Positions 46,247 to 55,189 of a DNA stretch of 64,000 nucleotides are shown here, one piece after another. The DNA comes from Methanospirillum sp. (GTDB taxonomy: Archaea; Halobacteriota; Methanomicrobia; Methanomicrobiales; Methanospirillaceae), in assembly GCA_012728895.1 (NCBI GenBank), contig JAAYEG010000017.1, positions 1 to 64,000 of the forward strand, written 5' to 3'. The translations under genes and the position numbers were made by a program. Each line of letters opens with the position of its first letter. The stretch's first letter is position 1. Under the pieces are notes generated by a model. It saw only the letters and a program-made list of their open reading frames with translations. It did no database searches and was not told the origin of the DNA.

Positions 46247-46561
46247 CTACCGGTAGAGCCGCCGCTGGAAGTCCTGGATGATGTAGTCGATATGCTGGAC
46301 GGTCTCGTCGTACTTGCCGCTGAGCACCTCCTGTGTCTCGATGAGGTTCATCCGGATCCCCCGCTCCCGGTCGACGAGCGTCCGCGACAGGGCCGTGATC
46401 TTTGCCCCGAAGACCAGGAAGAGGCCGCCAAGCGAGAGCATCATCAGCGTTGCCGAGACCGCGATCGTGATGTCCTGCCACACCCGGAGCACCAGCACCA
46501 GGGTCGAGACCACCAGGATGATTGTCAGCACCGTCTCGGGCAGGGCGTCGCGCAGGTCCAT
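46247..46561 (-). CDS. Small membrane protein with a C-terminal coiled coil
   Basis: 104 aa. Two hydrophobic segments (TVLTIILVVSTLVLVL and ATLMMLSLGGLFLVFGA, about 10-55) precede a helical charged C-terminus (LSRTLVDRERGIRMNLIET... to FQRRLYR) likely to be cytoplasmic. No family is recognised. The start is ATG 46561; the longer frame to 46855 lies inside the divergent protease gene. It shares an AT-rich bidirectional promoter with that gene. Confidence 0.75.
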   Translation of the reverse strand: MDLRDALPETVLTIILVVSTLVLVLRVWQDITIAVSATLMMLSLGGLFLVFGAKITALSRTLVDRERGIRMNLIETQEVLSGKYDETVQHIDYIIQDFQRRLYR

Positions 46562-46573
46562 GCTTTTAGATGA

Positions 46574-46600
46574 TGAAGGTCCAGTAATTAAGCTACCTGT
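46574..46600. promoter_or_regulatory. Bidirectional promoter, membrane protein and presenilin-like protease
   Basis: The 52-base gap between divergent starts contains AGTAATTAAGC (about 46583-46593), which reads as a TATA box on both strands at about 25-30 bases from each ATG, implying leaderless messages. Confidence 0.55.
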
Positions 46601-46613
46601 TTCGTGGGTGATC

Positions 46614-47534
46614 ATGGAGACCAACCGGCTGCTGCCCCGTATCGGTATCGGCGCGATGCTCGTCGCGGTTGAGATCGGGGGGGTCCTGCTCGCTCCGCTG
46701 ATGCAGTCGGCCGGGATCGCCGCGTTCGAGGACCCATCGTCCGCCGCGAACCCCTTCGTCTTTATCCTGCTCCTCCTCGGGTTCACGGCCGTGCTTCTGC
46801 TGCTGATCCGCTTCGGAATGCACCGCCTGATCCGGACGATCGTGCTCGTCTCCATCGGCCTCTCGTACGTCTATATCTTCATCGCCCTGCTCGGGTCAGT
46901 CATCGCTGACCCGGGCCCGATTCTCGCGGGCGCCCTCGTGCTGGGAGGAGCGGCCGTCCTGGTTCTCTACCGGTACCCCGAATGGTACATGGTCGATCTG
47001 CTCGGGGTGGTGCTCGCGGCTGGAGTCGCTGCGATCTTCGGGTCCTCGCTCGGGATACTGCCAGTGCTCGTTTTGCTGGTGCTGCTCGCGGTCTACGACG
47101 CCCTCTCGGTCTACCGCACGAAGCACATGGTCACGCTCGCCGAGGGCGTGCTCGAGCAGCGTGCCCCGATCATCTTCATCGTCCCGAAGCACCGGGGGTA
47201 CTCCTTCATCAGGGACGGAGTCGGCCCCGTGGACAGCTACCGGCCGGAGACGGAGGGCAGCGGTGGACGTGGCGCCCTGCTCGTCGGTATGGGCGACTTG
47301 ATCATTCCGGCGGTCCTGGTCGTCTCGGCGAACACCTTTCTCAGGGCGCCGGGGTTCGGTCCCCTGAACGTTCCCGCCCTCGGGGCGATCGCAGGATCGC
47401 TGCTCGGGCTCTCGCTCCTGCTCCGCTTCGTGGATCGGGGCAGGGCTCACGCGGGATTGCCGCCCCTGAATGCCGGCACCATCCTCGGTTTCCTCGCCGG
47501 GTGCGCCGCCACCGGCGCCTGGGCATGGCTGTAA
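46614..47534 (+). CDS. Presenilin-like A22 intramembrane aspartyl protease
   Basis: 306 aa with about nine hydrophobic segments. The catalytic motifs of the presenilin/SPP family are present: YD (161-162) in LAVYDALSVYRTKH and GMGD (225-228) in LVGMGDLIIPAVL, then a PPL in place of the usual PAL near the last segment. Archaeal homologues cleave membrane helices; substrates here are unknown. ATG 46614 starts METNRLLPRIG. Divergent from a small membrane protein, which could be a partner or substrate (inference). Confidence 0.88.
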   Translation: METNRLLPRIGIGAMLVAVEIGGVLLAPLMQSAGIAAFEDPSSAANPFVFILLLLGFTAVLLLLIRFGMHRLIRTIVLVSIGLSYVYIFIALLGSVIADPGPILAGALVLGGAAVLVLYRYPEWYMVDLLGVVLAAGVAAIFGSSLGILPVLVLLVLLAVYDALSVYRTKHMVTLAEGVLEQRAPIIFIVPKHRGYSFIRDGVGPVDSYRPETEGSGGRGALLVGMGDLIIPAVLVVSANTFLRAPGFGPLNVPALGAIAGSLLGLSLLLRFVDRGRAHAGLPPLNAGTILGFLAGCAATGAWAWL

Positions 47535-47595
47535 TCCGCGCCCCCGGTGTTTCCGGTTCAGAACCTCTAAATACTTAACAACATGATCGATCATT

Positions 47596-48474
47596 ATGGA
47601 TCTCTCACTCATCCAGAAGGATATCCTGATCACCCTGATCACGCTCTACCACCAGCATTCCCAGCCGATCAAGGGTGAGGACATCGCGGAGGTGATCCAG
47701 CGGAACCCGGGCACGATCCGGAACCAGATGCAGGCCCTGAAGGCGCTGGAGCTCGTCGACGGGGTGCCGGGCCCCAAGGGGGGGTACAACCCGACCACCA
47801 AGGCCTACCGCGAGCTGAACCTCTCGCAGACCGAGGGGGACGCCGAGGTTCCGGTGACGCGGAACGGGGAACCGGTGACGGGTGTGAGCGCGACCGAGAT
47901 CGACTTCACGACCCTCTGCCACCCCGATGTCTGCCAGTCCGAGGTCAGGCTGATGGGCAGCGTAAAGCCCTTCGAGATCGGAGACGAGATCGCGATCGGG
48001 CCGACCCCGGTCAACAAGCTCATGCTCCGGGGCGAGGTCTTCGGAAAAGACGAGGTGAAGGGGGCGCTGCTGGTCTCGATCTCGGAGATGCTCTCGCTCC
48101 CGAAGAACCCGGTCCGCGACTACATGTCCTCCCCTCTCCACGTCGTACCCGCCGATGCCACGCTCGACGAGGCCGTCCGGCTCTTCGCCCGCGCGCAGAT
48201 CAACGGGGCCCCGATCATGGACGGCCGGACCATGCAAGGTATCCTGACCGTCTCTGACGTGATCCGGGCGATGGCGGAGGGACGGACGGGGGAGACACCG
48301 GTCACGGAGGTTATGACCGAGGACGTGGTCAGGGTCGACGCCGGGGTCCGGCTCTTCGAGGTGGTCCGGCAGTTCAAGGAGCGGGAGATCGGCCGGCTGA
48401 TCGTCTTCGAGAACGGCGGTCCCGTCGGCATCCTGACCAAGAGCGACATCATCCGCGTCTTCCCGTCGACGTGA
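47596..48474 (+). CDS. HTH-CBS transcriptional regulator
   Basis: 292 aa. A winged helix-turn-helix (residues 1-75: LIQKDILITLITLYHQHS, GEDIAEVIQRNPGTIRNQ) is followed by a middle domain (about 95-170, FTTLCHPDVCQSEVRL with two Cys). A CBS pair follows (about 171-290: VRDYMSSPLHVVPADA, VTEVMTEDVVRVDAG). This architecture is common in methanogens and likely senses an adenosine nucleotide. An AAATACTTAAC box lies just upstream. The target is unknown. Confidence 0.86.
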   Translation: MDLSLIQKDILITLITLYHQHSQPIKGEDIAEVIQRNPGTIRNQMQALKALELVDGVPGPKGGYNPTTKAYRELNLSQTEGDAEVPVTRNGEPVTGVSATEIDFTTLCHPDVCQSEVRLMGSVKPFEIGDEIAIGPTPVNKLMLRGEVFGKDEVKGALLVSISEMLSLPKNPVRDYMSSPLHVVPADATLDEAVRLFARAQINGAPIMDGRTMQGILTVSDVIRAMAEGRTGETPVTEVMTEDVVRVDAGVRLFEVVRQFKEREIGRLIVFENGGPVGILTKSDIIRVFPST

Positions 48475-48549
48475 CCCGGAGCAACCCCAGATTCTCATCG
48501 GGAATGCGAGATCACAGTATTTAAGGTTTGAGAAGCAAACCATTCTGCC

Positions 48550-48801
48550 ATGGTGAACACGTTCTCCCGGAGCCTCTCGCGCAAGCGCATCATGTCCAAC
48601 GACGGGATGGTGATCGGGACGCTCAAAAACATCCTGGTGGACCTGGAGAGCGGGCAGGTCGTCGACCTGATCGTCCGCCCCGACCCGACGTTCGATGTCA
48701 CCGGGTACCGGGTCGATGGGGACCGGCTCCTGATCCCATTCGAGGCGGTCAAGGACATCAAGGACTATATCGTCGTGGACCGTTTCCTCTCAAAGCAATA
48801 A
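48550..48801 (+). CDS. PRC-barrel domain protein, 83 aa
   Basis: A single PRC-barrel module: SRKRIMSNDGMVIGTLKNIL, GQVVDLIVRPDPTFD, DRLLIPFEAVKDIKDYIVV. Archaeal PRC-barrel proteins of this size are small cytoplasmic adaptors, some linked to cell division (known for haloarchaeal CdpA/CdpB types). It has its own TTTAAGG box upstream. The stop lies one base from the pgp stop on the other strand. Confidence 0.87.
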   Translation: MVNTFSRSLSRKRIMSNDGMVIGTLKNILVDLESGQVVDLIVRPDPTFDVTGYRVDGDRLLIPFEAVKDIKDYIVVDRFLSKQ

Positions 48802-48802
48802 A

Positions 48803-49483
48803 TCAGGGAAAATAGTGGTCGACGGCCTCGACAAAACCCTCCCCGAACGGGGCCGTCGCCACGTAGTCGGCCGCCTCTTTCGCTCCGGGTGCGGCGTTGC
48901 CGACGGCCGCCCCCGAACCGGCAACCCGCAGCATCTCGACATCGTTCTCGGAATCGCCGATCGCCACGAACTCGTCCGCGGTCATTCCCATCTCCCGGGT
49001 GAGACCGAGGAGGGCGGTCGCCTTCGTGATCCCGGCGTGTTGAAGATGGATCGCGAACCCCGTATCGAGCACCTGGACGGGGTGATCCCGGAGCACGGTC
49101 CGGACCTCGTCGACCGGCACCGTCCGGGCGAACGCGACGTCCGCGTGTCGCAGTGCGTGGGAGAACAGCTCGAGCGCGATACCCCGCCCGGCAAAATGGT
49201 CCCGGAGCACCTCGAACGCCCCGAGCGGGACCTGGCGGTCGCCCTCGACGACCGGCTCCCCCGGAAAACCGTGGTGCCAGACACCGCCGTTCTCGCAGAT
49301 CACCGAGCCGTCGGTACCGATCATCCTCGCGAGCCCGTCCATGAAGCAGAGGGTGTTGCCCGAGGCCAGCACGACGGGGATGCCCCCGTCGACCAGCCGC
49401 CGGATCGCTGCGACCGCGGGGAGGCTGATCCGGCGGTCAGGGCCGGTGATCGTCCCGTCGATATCGGTGACGAGGGCCCTCAT
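48803..49483 (-). CDS. pgp: Phosphoglycolate phosphatase, archaeal HAD type
   Basis: 226 aa. HAD motif I DIDGTIT near residue 7, [12 protein letters not shown] (motif II), a C2b cap, and motif [12 protein letters not shown]. The pattern and size match archaeal phosphoglycolate phosphatases; sugar-phosphate phosphatase activity cannot be excluded. It starts with an ATGA overlap on radA, so it is translated from the radA message. Confidence 0.88.
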   Translation of the reverse strand: MRALVTDIDGTITGPDRRISLPAVAAIRRLVDGGIPVVLASGNTLCFMDGLARMIGTDGSVICENGGVWHHGFPGEPVVEGDRQVPLGAFEVLRDHFAGRGIALELFSHALRHADVAFARTVPVDEVRTVLRDHPVQVLDTGFAIHLQHAGITKATALLGLTREMGMTADEFVAIGDSENDVEMLRVAGSGAAVGNAAPGAKEAADYVATAPFGEGFVEAVDHYFP

Positions 49484-50481
49484 ACGGGCTTGAGGCCCGC
49501 CTCTTCGACCATGAAGGTCGCCTCGCCCTCGGGCAGGTTCGGGCTGTCCACGAGACGGGCAATCCTCTTCCCGCCCTTCGACTTTCTCAGGTAGAGGCGG
49601 AACGTCGCCGTGTGGCCGACGATGTTGCCACCGATCGGCTTGGTCGGGTCGCCGAAGAAGACGCCGGGGTTCGACATCACCTGGTTCGTGACCAGCCCGA
49701 CCGCGTTGTTCTCGTCCACGAGCTTGAAGAGCTCGTGCATGTGCTTGTTCAGCTTCTGCTGCCGGGTCGCGAGCGTGCCGCGCCCCGCGTACTCGGCGCG
49801 GAAGTGAGCCGTGAGCGAGTCGATGATGAAAAGTCGGACCGGGAGGTCCGAGGACTTCAGCTCGACCGCCAGCTCCTTCGCCGAGTCGATCAGCAGCATC
49901 TGGTGGTCCGAGGTGTGGGCGCGTGCCACGTGGATGTTCGCCAGGAACTCCTCGGCCAACGGGGTCTCGTACTCGGGGTTGTCGGGGAACGAGAGCCCGT
50001 TCACCATCTGCTCGATCCGCTCGGGGCGGAACGTGTTCTCGGTATCGATATAGACCGCCGAGCCGGATAGGCCGCCCAGATCCTCGGGAAGCTGGACGTT
50101 CACGGCCATCTGGTGGACGATCTGCGATTTGCCCGATCCGAACTCGCCGTAGAGCTCGGTGATCGCCTGGGTCTCGACGCCGCCGCCGAGCAGGGCGTCG
50201 AACTCGGGTACGAAGGTCTTCAGCTTGCGGATCTGCCTGCGCTGCTCGAAGACGTCCCGGCCGGTCCGGAACCCGCCGATATCGGCGATCTCCCGGGCAG
50301 CCTTGATCATCTTCTTCGCGGTCGACTCGCCGATCTCGGCCGACTCGGCGAGGTCGGTCGGCGCCGCCGTCGCGATGCTCTCGATGGTCAGGAAGCCCGC
50401 CTCGCGGAGCTTGTCGGCCGTGGTCGGGCCGACGCCTGGCAGGTCCTCGATGTCCAGCGGTCGTGCGGGTGCTGCGGTCAT
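49480..50481 (-). CDS. radA: DNA repair and recombination protein RadA
   Basis: A 333-aa archaeal recombinase. The N-terminal helix-hairpin-helix domain ([20 protein letters not shown]) precedes the RecA core with Walker [13 protein letters not shown] (about 118-129) and Walker [20 protein letters not shown]2-loop sequence [13 protein letters not shown] and C-terminal [16 protein letters not shown] follow. No intein. It forms filaments on ssDNA. An RPA-like gene lies upstream on the same strand, 130 bases away. Confidence 0.97.
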   Translation of the reverse strand: MTAAPARPLDIEDLPGVGPTTADKLREAGFLTIESIATAAPTDLAESAEIGESTAKKMIKAAREIADIGGFRTGRDVFEQRRQIRKLKTFVPEFDALLGGGVETQAITELYGEFGSGKSQIVHQMAVNVQLPEDLGGLSGSAVYIDTENTFRPERIEQMVNGLSFPDNPEYETPLAEEFLANIHVARAHTSDHQMLLIDSAKELAVELKSSDLPVRLFIIDSLTAHFRAEYAGRGTLATRQQKLNKHMHELFKLVDENNAVGLVTNQVMSNPGVFFGDPTKPIGGNIVGHTATFRLYLRKSKGGKRIARLVDSPNLPEGEATFMVEEAGLKPV

Positions 50482-50611
50482 ATCCTATCTCCTACAGAAC
50501 GTTCGAGTTCTTCTCTCTGTGCCTGTCGACCGGGGTGACCGGTCGCTCTGCAACCATTAGATCGACCCGCACCTAAATAACCCGGACCGTCGCGGCGTGA
50601 AAGTGAACGGG

Positions 50612-51913
50612 CTACCCGTCTCCGGTCCACCTGCCCAGGGCCGCGAGCCGCTGCCGGACGGTCCCGGGATCGAGAGAGGCCGGCGCGATCGCCTCCGGCA
50701 GGAGCCGGTTGCCAAGGAGCCGGCCTTCCACCCTGAGCTCGTCGCCCATCCTGAATCCGTCCGCCTCGAGCAGGTAGCGGCGCACCCCACCGTCGATGAA
50801 GAGACCTGCGGGGGTCTCGAAGACCGTGCCCTCGATCGTGATGGCGACCTCCCCGGCGGCAGGGGTCACGACCGCCGCGGACCACCCTGCAGAGACCTCG
50901 AGATCCCCGTACCGCCCGGGCCGAGCGGCGCCCCCGTAGACCTCGACGAGGTCCCCGGGCGCAAGGGGCAGGAGCGCGTGCTCGCCCCAGAGAACGACCG
51001 GCGCCTCCCCGGAGCCGTCAACGAGCACGATGTTCCTGACGAACGACGGCTCGCCGGATCGCGCGACGAACTGGCGCGGGGGCTGGAGCGAGGAGACCGA
51101 GCCCCTGACCGAGACCGTCCCCTCGCCCTGCAGCGCGCCGAGCGGGGTTATCCGGACCTCGACAGCGCCCTCAATCGCCTCGACGGCCGACCCCTCGTCG
51201 ACCGAGTACTCCACCCGGTCCGACCGCCGTGTCTCCTGTGCGCCGGTGACCCGGACCGAGTCCCCCGGCCCGATCCCTTCGAGCAGGTCCGGCTGCCAGG
51301 CAACCAGCCGGAAGACGCCCTCCTCGTTCCCGACCAGGGCCTCGATCATCGAACCCGGTGTCCCGTCGCGGCGGCTGAAGGTCCGGGGCGGCCGGACCCT
51401 GAGAAACCGGACGGCGAGATCGACCGCCTGGTCATCGTGCCCGGCGACGGACCCGCCGGACGGGACGGGGCAATCGATCTCGCAGCCGGACTTCTGGAGG
51501 GCAAGGCCCGTCACTCCGCCCCGCTTCCGGGTAGAGGGGCGGGCGATCACCTCGAGGACCTCCCCGACCTCGATCTCCGAGACGGCGTCGGCTTTCTCGT
51601 CGAAGAGGGCCATTTCGACCCGCCCGGTCTCGTCGCCCAGGATGACGGTCGCGATCGTCCCCTCTTCTCCGTCGGCCCGGACGAAGGTCCGGGACGGCGA
51701 GACTCCGAGCACCCGGCCGAAGAAGCAGACCAGGCTCGCTCCGCCCGACAGGTCGCGGATCTTGCGGTGGGCCCTGCCCATGTCGCCCACCACGAGCATC
51801 GCTGCCGTCGGCTCGTCGACGAGCCCGCCGCAAGCCTCTATCTTCTCCTCGACGCGTTCGTTGAACTCGGACTCCGGGATCAGGTCGTCGACGAGGGCAT
51901 GGTGAAAACGCAT
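50612..51913 (-). CDS. RPA-like single-stranded DNA-binding protein with several OB folds
   Basis: 433 aa from ATG 51913 (MRFHHALVDDLIPESEF). The N-terminal helical segment EKIEACGGLVDEPTAAMLV is typical of euryarchaeal RPA. Three or four OB folds follow, each with recurring patterns such as FFGRVLGVSPSRTF, RFLRVRPPRTFSR and VRGSVSSLQPPRQF. A CEIDC sequence is present, but no complete zinc finger. It protects ssDNA and works with RadA and FEN-1, both nearby. It starts 7 bases after the lysA stop, an odd lysine-biosynthesis neighbour. An in-frame extension into lysA is rejected. Confidence 0.86.
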   Translation of the reverse strand: MRFHHALVDDLIPESEFNERVEEKIEACGGLVDEPTAAMLVVGDMGRAHRKIRDLSGGASLVCFFGRVLGVSPSRTFVRADGEEGTIATVILGDETGRVEMALFDEKADAVSEIEVGEVLEVIARPSTRKRGGVTGLALQKSGCEIDCPVPSGGSVAGHDDQAVDLAVRFLRVRPPRTFSRRDGTPGSMIEALVGNEEGVFRLVAWQPDLLEGIGPGDSVRVTGAQETRRSDRVEYSVDEGSAVEAIEGAVEVRITPLGALQGEGTVSVRGSVSSLQPPRQFVARSGEPSFVRNIVLVDGSGEAPVVLWGEHALLPLAPGDLVEVYGGAARPGRYGDLEVSAGWSAAVVTPAAGEVAITIEGTVFETPAGLFIDGGVRRYLLEADGFRMGDELRVEGRLLGNRLLPEAIAPASLDPGTVRQRLAALGRWTGDG

Positions 51914-51920
51914 ACGGGGC

Positions 51921-53210
51921 TCAGAGCCAGGGCGGGGTCGCCTGCGCCAGGACCAGGTCCTCGAGCGTCTCGGCGCGGCGCATCGGGGCCCTGTCGTCCC
52001 CCCGCACCAGCACCTCGGCCCCGCGGGGCCGGGAGTTGTACTGCGAGGACATGGAGAAGCCGTAGGCGCCCGCGTCGAGGACCGCGACCAGGTCCCCCTC
52101 GCCGACATCGGGCAGGGGCCGGTCAGAGGCGAGGATGTCACCCGACTCGCAGATCGGACCCGCGACCGTGGCGGGGCCCACAGGGGTTGCATCGGCCCGG
52201 TTCGCGACCACGACCTCGTGGTACGCGTCGTACATCGCCGGGCGGATCAGGTGGTTGAACCCGGCGTCGACGTTGATGAACCGGCGGTGCGCAGCCTTGG
52301 TGGAGTTGACCCGGGTGAGCAGGACGGTCGAGTCTGCGACGATGGAGCGGCCCGGCTCCACCCAGAGGGCGGGATGGATCCCGAGCGCTTCAACGCCGGC
52401 CACGAAGACCGGCATCACCGCGTCAGCATACTCGCGCGGACTCGGGGCCGACTCGTCCCCGCGGCGGTAGGGTATGCCGAGCCCGCCGCCGAGATCGACG
52501 AACTCGAGCCGCGCCCCGAGGTCCGCGACCTCTCCCGCCAGCCGGATCATGACCCGCGCGGCCTCGACAAAGGGTTCGAGCGCGAGGATCTGGGACCCGA
52601 TGTGGCAGTGGAGCCCGACGGGCCGGACGTGCTCGCAGGCGAGCACCGCGGCGTACGCCTCCTTCACCTCGGCGTGGGGGATCCCGAACTTCGACGAGGC
52701 GAGCCCGGTCGCGATCTTCGGGTGGGTCGGGATCTCGAGGGCCGGGTTGACGCGGAACGCGACCTCGGTTGTCTTCCCGAGCGTGCCGGCAACAGCGTCA
52801 AGCGCCCGGAGCTCGTCGAGCGAGTCGAGCGAGACCCTGACACCGTGCCCTGCCGCGAGGGCGAGGTCCTCCCTCGACTTCGAGGAGCCGTTGAAGAGGA
52901 GCCGATCCGGGTCCATCCCCGCCCGCAGGGCGAGCTCGAGCTCGCCGGGGGAGAAGACGTCGGCGCCGGCGCCCTCCGACGCGAGGACCCGGAGAAGGGC
53001 GAGGTTGCCGTTCGCCTTCGCCGCGTAGAGCACCCGGACCCGGTCGTAGTGGCCCTCGAGCGCCTCCCGGTATTCGCGGAAACGGGCCCTGACCCGCTCC
53101 TCGTCGGTCACGAAGAGCGGCGTGCCGAACTCCTCGGCGAGGGCGACCGTGTCGTGCTCGCCGATGAAGAGGTGACTGTCGCGGACCGAGAGGTGGGGTG
53201 GGAGGTTCAT
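51921..53210 (-). CDS. lysA: Diaminopimelate decarboxylase
   Basis: A 429-aa fold III PLP enzyme, the last step to lysine. The PLP lysine is in VLYAAKANGNLALL (about residue 64). HCHIGSQI, EFVDLGGGLGIPY, EPGRSIVA and GPICESGDILA follow in the usual order. It overlaps dapL by four bases and precedes the RPA-like gene by 7 bases. Confidence 0.96.
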   Translation of the reverse strand: MNLPPHLSVRDSHLFIGEHDTVALAEEFGTPLFVTDEERVRARFREYREALEGHYDRVRVLYAAKANGNLALLRVLASEGAGADVFSPGELELALRAGMDPDRLLFNGSSKSREDLALAAGHGVRVSLDSLDELRALDAVAGTLGKTTEVAFRVNPALEIPTHPKIATGLASSKFGIPHAEVKEAYAAVLACEHVRPVGLHCHIGSQILALEPFVEAARVMIRLAGEVADLGARLEFVDLGGGLGIPYRRGDESAPSPREYADAVMPVFVAGVEALGIHPALWVEPGRSIVADSTVLLTRVNSTKAAHRRFINVDAGFNHLIRPAMYDAYHEVVVANRADATPVGPATVAGPICESGDILASDRPLPDVGEGDLVAVLDAGAYGFSMSSQYNSRPRGAEVLVRGDDRAPMRRAETLEDLVLAQATPPWL

Positions 53211-54352
53211 CGGAGCGCCTCCATCCTCGAGAGGGCCTCCCTGATCCTCTCGACCGGCCGCGTCAGGGCGAACCTGACGAAGCCCTCGCCGTGGGCCCCG
53301 AAGCCAACCCCGGGGGTGGCGACGATCGAGGCCTCGTCGAGAAGGCGGGCCGCGAAGGCCATGGAGTCCCCGACGGGGAGCCAGACGTAGAAGGTCGCCC
53401 TCGGGGCCGCGACATCGTACCCGAGAGACCGGAGCCCCCGCACGAGAACGTCGCGCCGCTCCTCGTAGACGCGGCAGGCGGCTGCAACGCAGTCCTGCGG
53501 CCCCGAGAGCGCCGCGACAGCAGCGCGCTGAACGGCGTCGAAGACCCCCGAGTCCACGTTGGTCTTGACCCGCCCGAGCCCCGCGAGCACCTCCGGGTTG
53601 CCGACAGCCATCCCGATCCGCCAGCCGGTCATGTTGTAGGTCTTGGAGAGGGAGTGCATCTCGACCCCGACCTCCGTGGCGCCGTCCGTCTCGAGGAACG
53701 AGGGGGCGCTGTACCCATCGTAGACGATCTCGGAATAGGCGTTGTCCGAGACCACAACCACGCCGTGCTCGCGGGCGAACGCCACGACCTCGTCGTAGAA
53801 CGAGCGGGGAGCGACGGCCGAAGTAGGGTTGTTCGGGTAGTTGATGAAGAGGAGCTTCGCCCGCTCGGCCACGGCAGCCGGCACGGCGTCGAGATCGGGG
53901 AGGAAGCCGTTCCCGGTCTCGAGCGGGAGCTCGTGGAGCTCCCCCTCGGCGAATAGGGTCGAGGTCCGGTAGACCGGGTAGCCCGGGCTCGGGGCGAGCA
54001 CCACGTCGCCGGGGTTGACGAAGGCCTCAGGGACGTGGGCGATCCCGTCCTTGGAACCCATCAGGGCGAGCACCTCCCGGGCCGGGTCGAGGTTAACGCC
54101 GAAGCGCCGGGAGTACCACCCGGCGACCGCTTCGCGAAACGCGTCCATGCCCGCGTAGGACGGGTAATGATGGTTAGCGGGGTCGCGGGCCGCGGCGCAC
54201 AGCGCCTCGACTACGTGGGGAGGGGTCGGCAGGTCGGGATCGCCGACACCGAGGTCGATGATATCCGCGCCGGACCGTTCCTTCTCGGCCTTCATCGCAT
54301 CGATCCGCGCGAAGAGGTACGGGGGGAGATTGCTGAGCCGGTCTGCGTACAT
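53207..54352 (-). CDS. dapL: LL-diaminopimelate aminotransferase
   Basis: A 381-aa class I PLP aminotransferase producing LL-diaminopimelate directly from tetrahydrodipicolinate. DLGVGDPDLPTP, HHYPSYAGMDAFREAVA and INYPNNPTSAVA are present, and the PLP lysine is in SLSKTYNMTGWRIGMA. The neighbouring lysA supports the DapL rather than a general aspartate aminotransferase assignment. A TTTAAACTG box lies about 15-25 bases before ATG 54352. Confidence 0.92.
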   Translation of the reverse strand: MYADRLSNLPPYLFARIDAMKAEKERSGADIIDLGVGDPDLPTPPHVVEALCAAARDPANHHYPSYAGMDAFREAVAGWYSRRFGVNLDPAREVLALMGSKDGIAHVPEAFVNPGDVVLAPSPGYPVYRTSTLFAEGELHELPLETGNGFLPDLDAVPAAVAERAKLLFINYPNNPTSAVAPRSFYDEVVAFAREHGVVVVSDNAYSEIVYDGYSAPSFLETDGATEVGVEMHSLSKTYNMTGWRIGMAVGNPEVLAGLGRVKTNVDSGVFDAVQRAAVAALSGPQDCVAAACRVYEERRDVLVRGLRSLGYDVAAPRATFYVWLPVGDSMAFAARLLDEASIVATPGVGFGAHGEGFVRFALTRPVERIREALSRMEALR

Positions 54353-54400
54353 GCGCCTGAGATATTGACCCGAACCGGTCTTTAAACTGAGTACGGTGCC

Positions 54401-55189
54401 TCAGTACCCGGTTGCGTAGTACCAGCCGTCTTCCCGGACCAGCCTGACCGGCACGTCGAAGAGCCCGCCGATACCGGCGTCAGTCAGGATCGAGGCCTTC
54501 GGCCCGTCCGCGACGATCCTCCCCCCCCGCATCAGCACGACCCGGTCGCACTCGGGAACGATGTCGTGGAGTTGGTGGGTCACGACGATGACGGCCGTGC
54601 CGGAGCGGGCAACCTTCCGCAGGGTCTGGCGGAGAGTATGCAGGGCCGAGAGGTCGAGGCTGACCGTCGGCTCGTCGAGAAGAAGCGCAGCCGGTTCGTG
54701 GACAAGGGCGCGGGCGATCAACAGCCGGCGAGCCTCCCCCGAGGAGAGGGATGCCATCGGGCGGTCCAGGAGGTGCCCGACCCCGAGGAACCGTGCGACA
54801 CGCCCGGCCTCGTGTTCCATCTCGCCCGTCACGCGGTGGTTGAAGAGCCCGATGGAGGAGAAGAATCCCGAGATGACCACCTCGCGCCCCGGGACGTCTC
54901 CGTTGTACGCCTGCTGGAGGTCGTTCGAGACGACACCGATCGCGCTGCGGAGGTCGAAGACGTCCCAGGTTGACCGGCCGCGGCAGGTAAAGACGGTCCC
55001 CTCGTGCCGGACCGGGTAGAACTCGCGGAGCACGGTCCGGATCAGGGTCGACTTCCCGGCCCCGTTCGGCCCGAGGATGGCCAGGTGCTCGCCCTCGTCG
55101 AGCCGGAGGGAGACGGCGTCGAGGACAGTCCGGCCGTCGCGGACGACCGTGACGTCGCGAAACTCGAGCAGGGGCGGCCGGCCGGTCAT
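54401..55189 (-). CDS. ABC transporter-type ATPase without a permease
   Basis: 262 aa from ATG 55189; ATG 55195 adds two residues. Walker A GPNGAGKST (about 41-49), signature LSSGEARR, Walker B LLLDEPT and the switch His in VVTHQLHD are all present. The pattern resembles ModF/PhrA-type ATPases. No permease or binding protein gene is adjacent. The start overlaps the end of the ferredoxin-nitroreductase gene. The substrate is unknown, and it could also act as a soluble regulator. Confidence 0.84.
   Translation of the reverse strand: MTGRPPLLEFRDVTVVRDGRTVLDAVSLRLDEGEHLAILGPNGAGKSTLIRTVLREFYPVRHEGTVFTCRGRSTWDVFDLRSAIGVVSNDLQQAYNGDVPGREVVISGFFSSIGLFNHRVTGEMEHEAGRVARFLGVGHLLDRPMASLSSGEARRLLIARALVHEPAALLLDEPTVSLDLSALHTLRQTLRKVARSGTAVIVVTHQLHDIVPECDRVVLMRGGRIVADGPKASILTDAGIGGLFDVPVRLVREDGWYYATGY

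Noticed and set aside
46564-46580. C/D box sRNA (AGATGATGA)
   Set aside because: Lies in a divergent promoter; no matching CTGA D box at the right distance.
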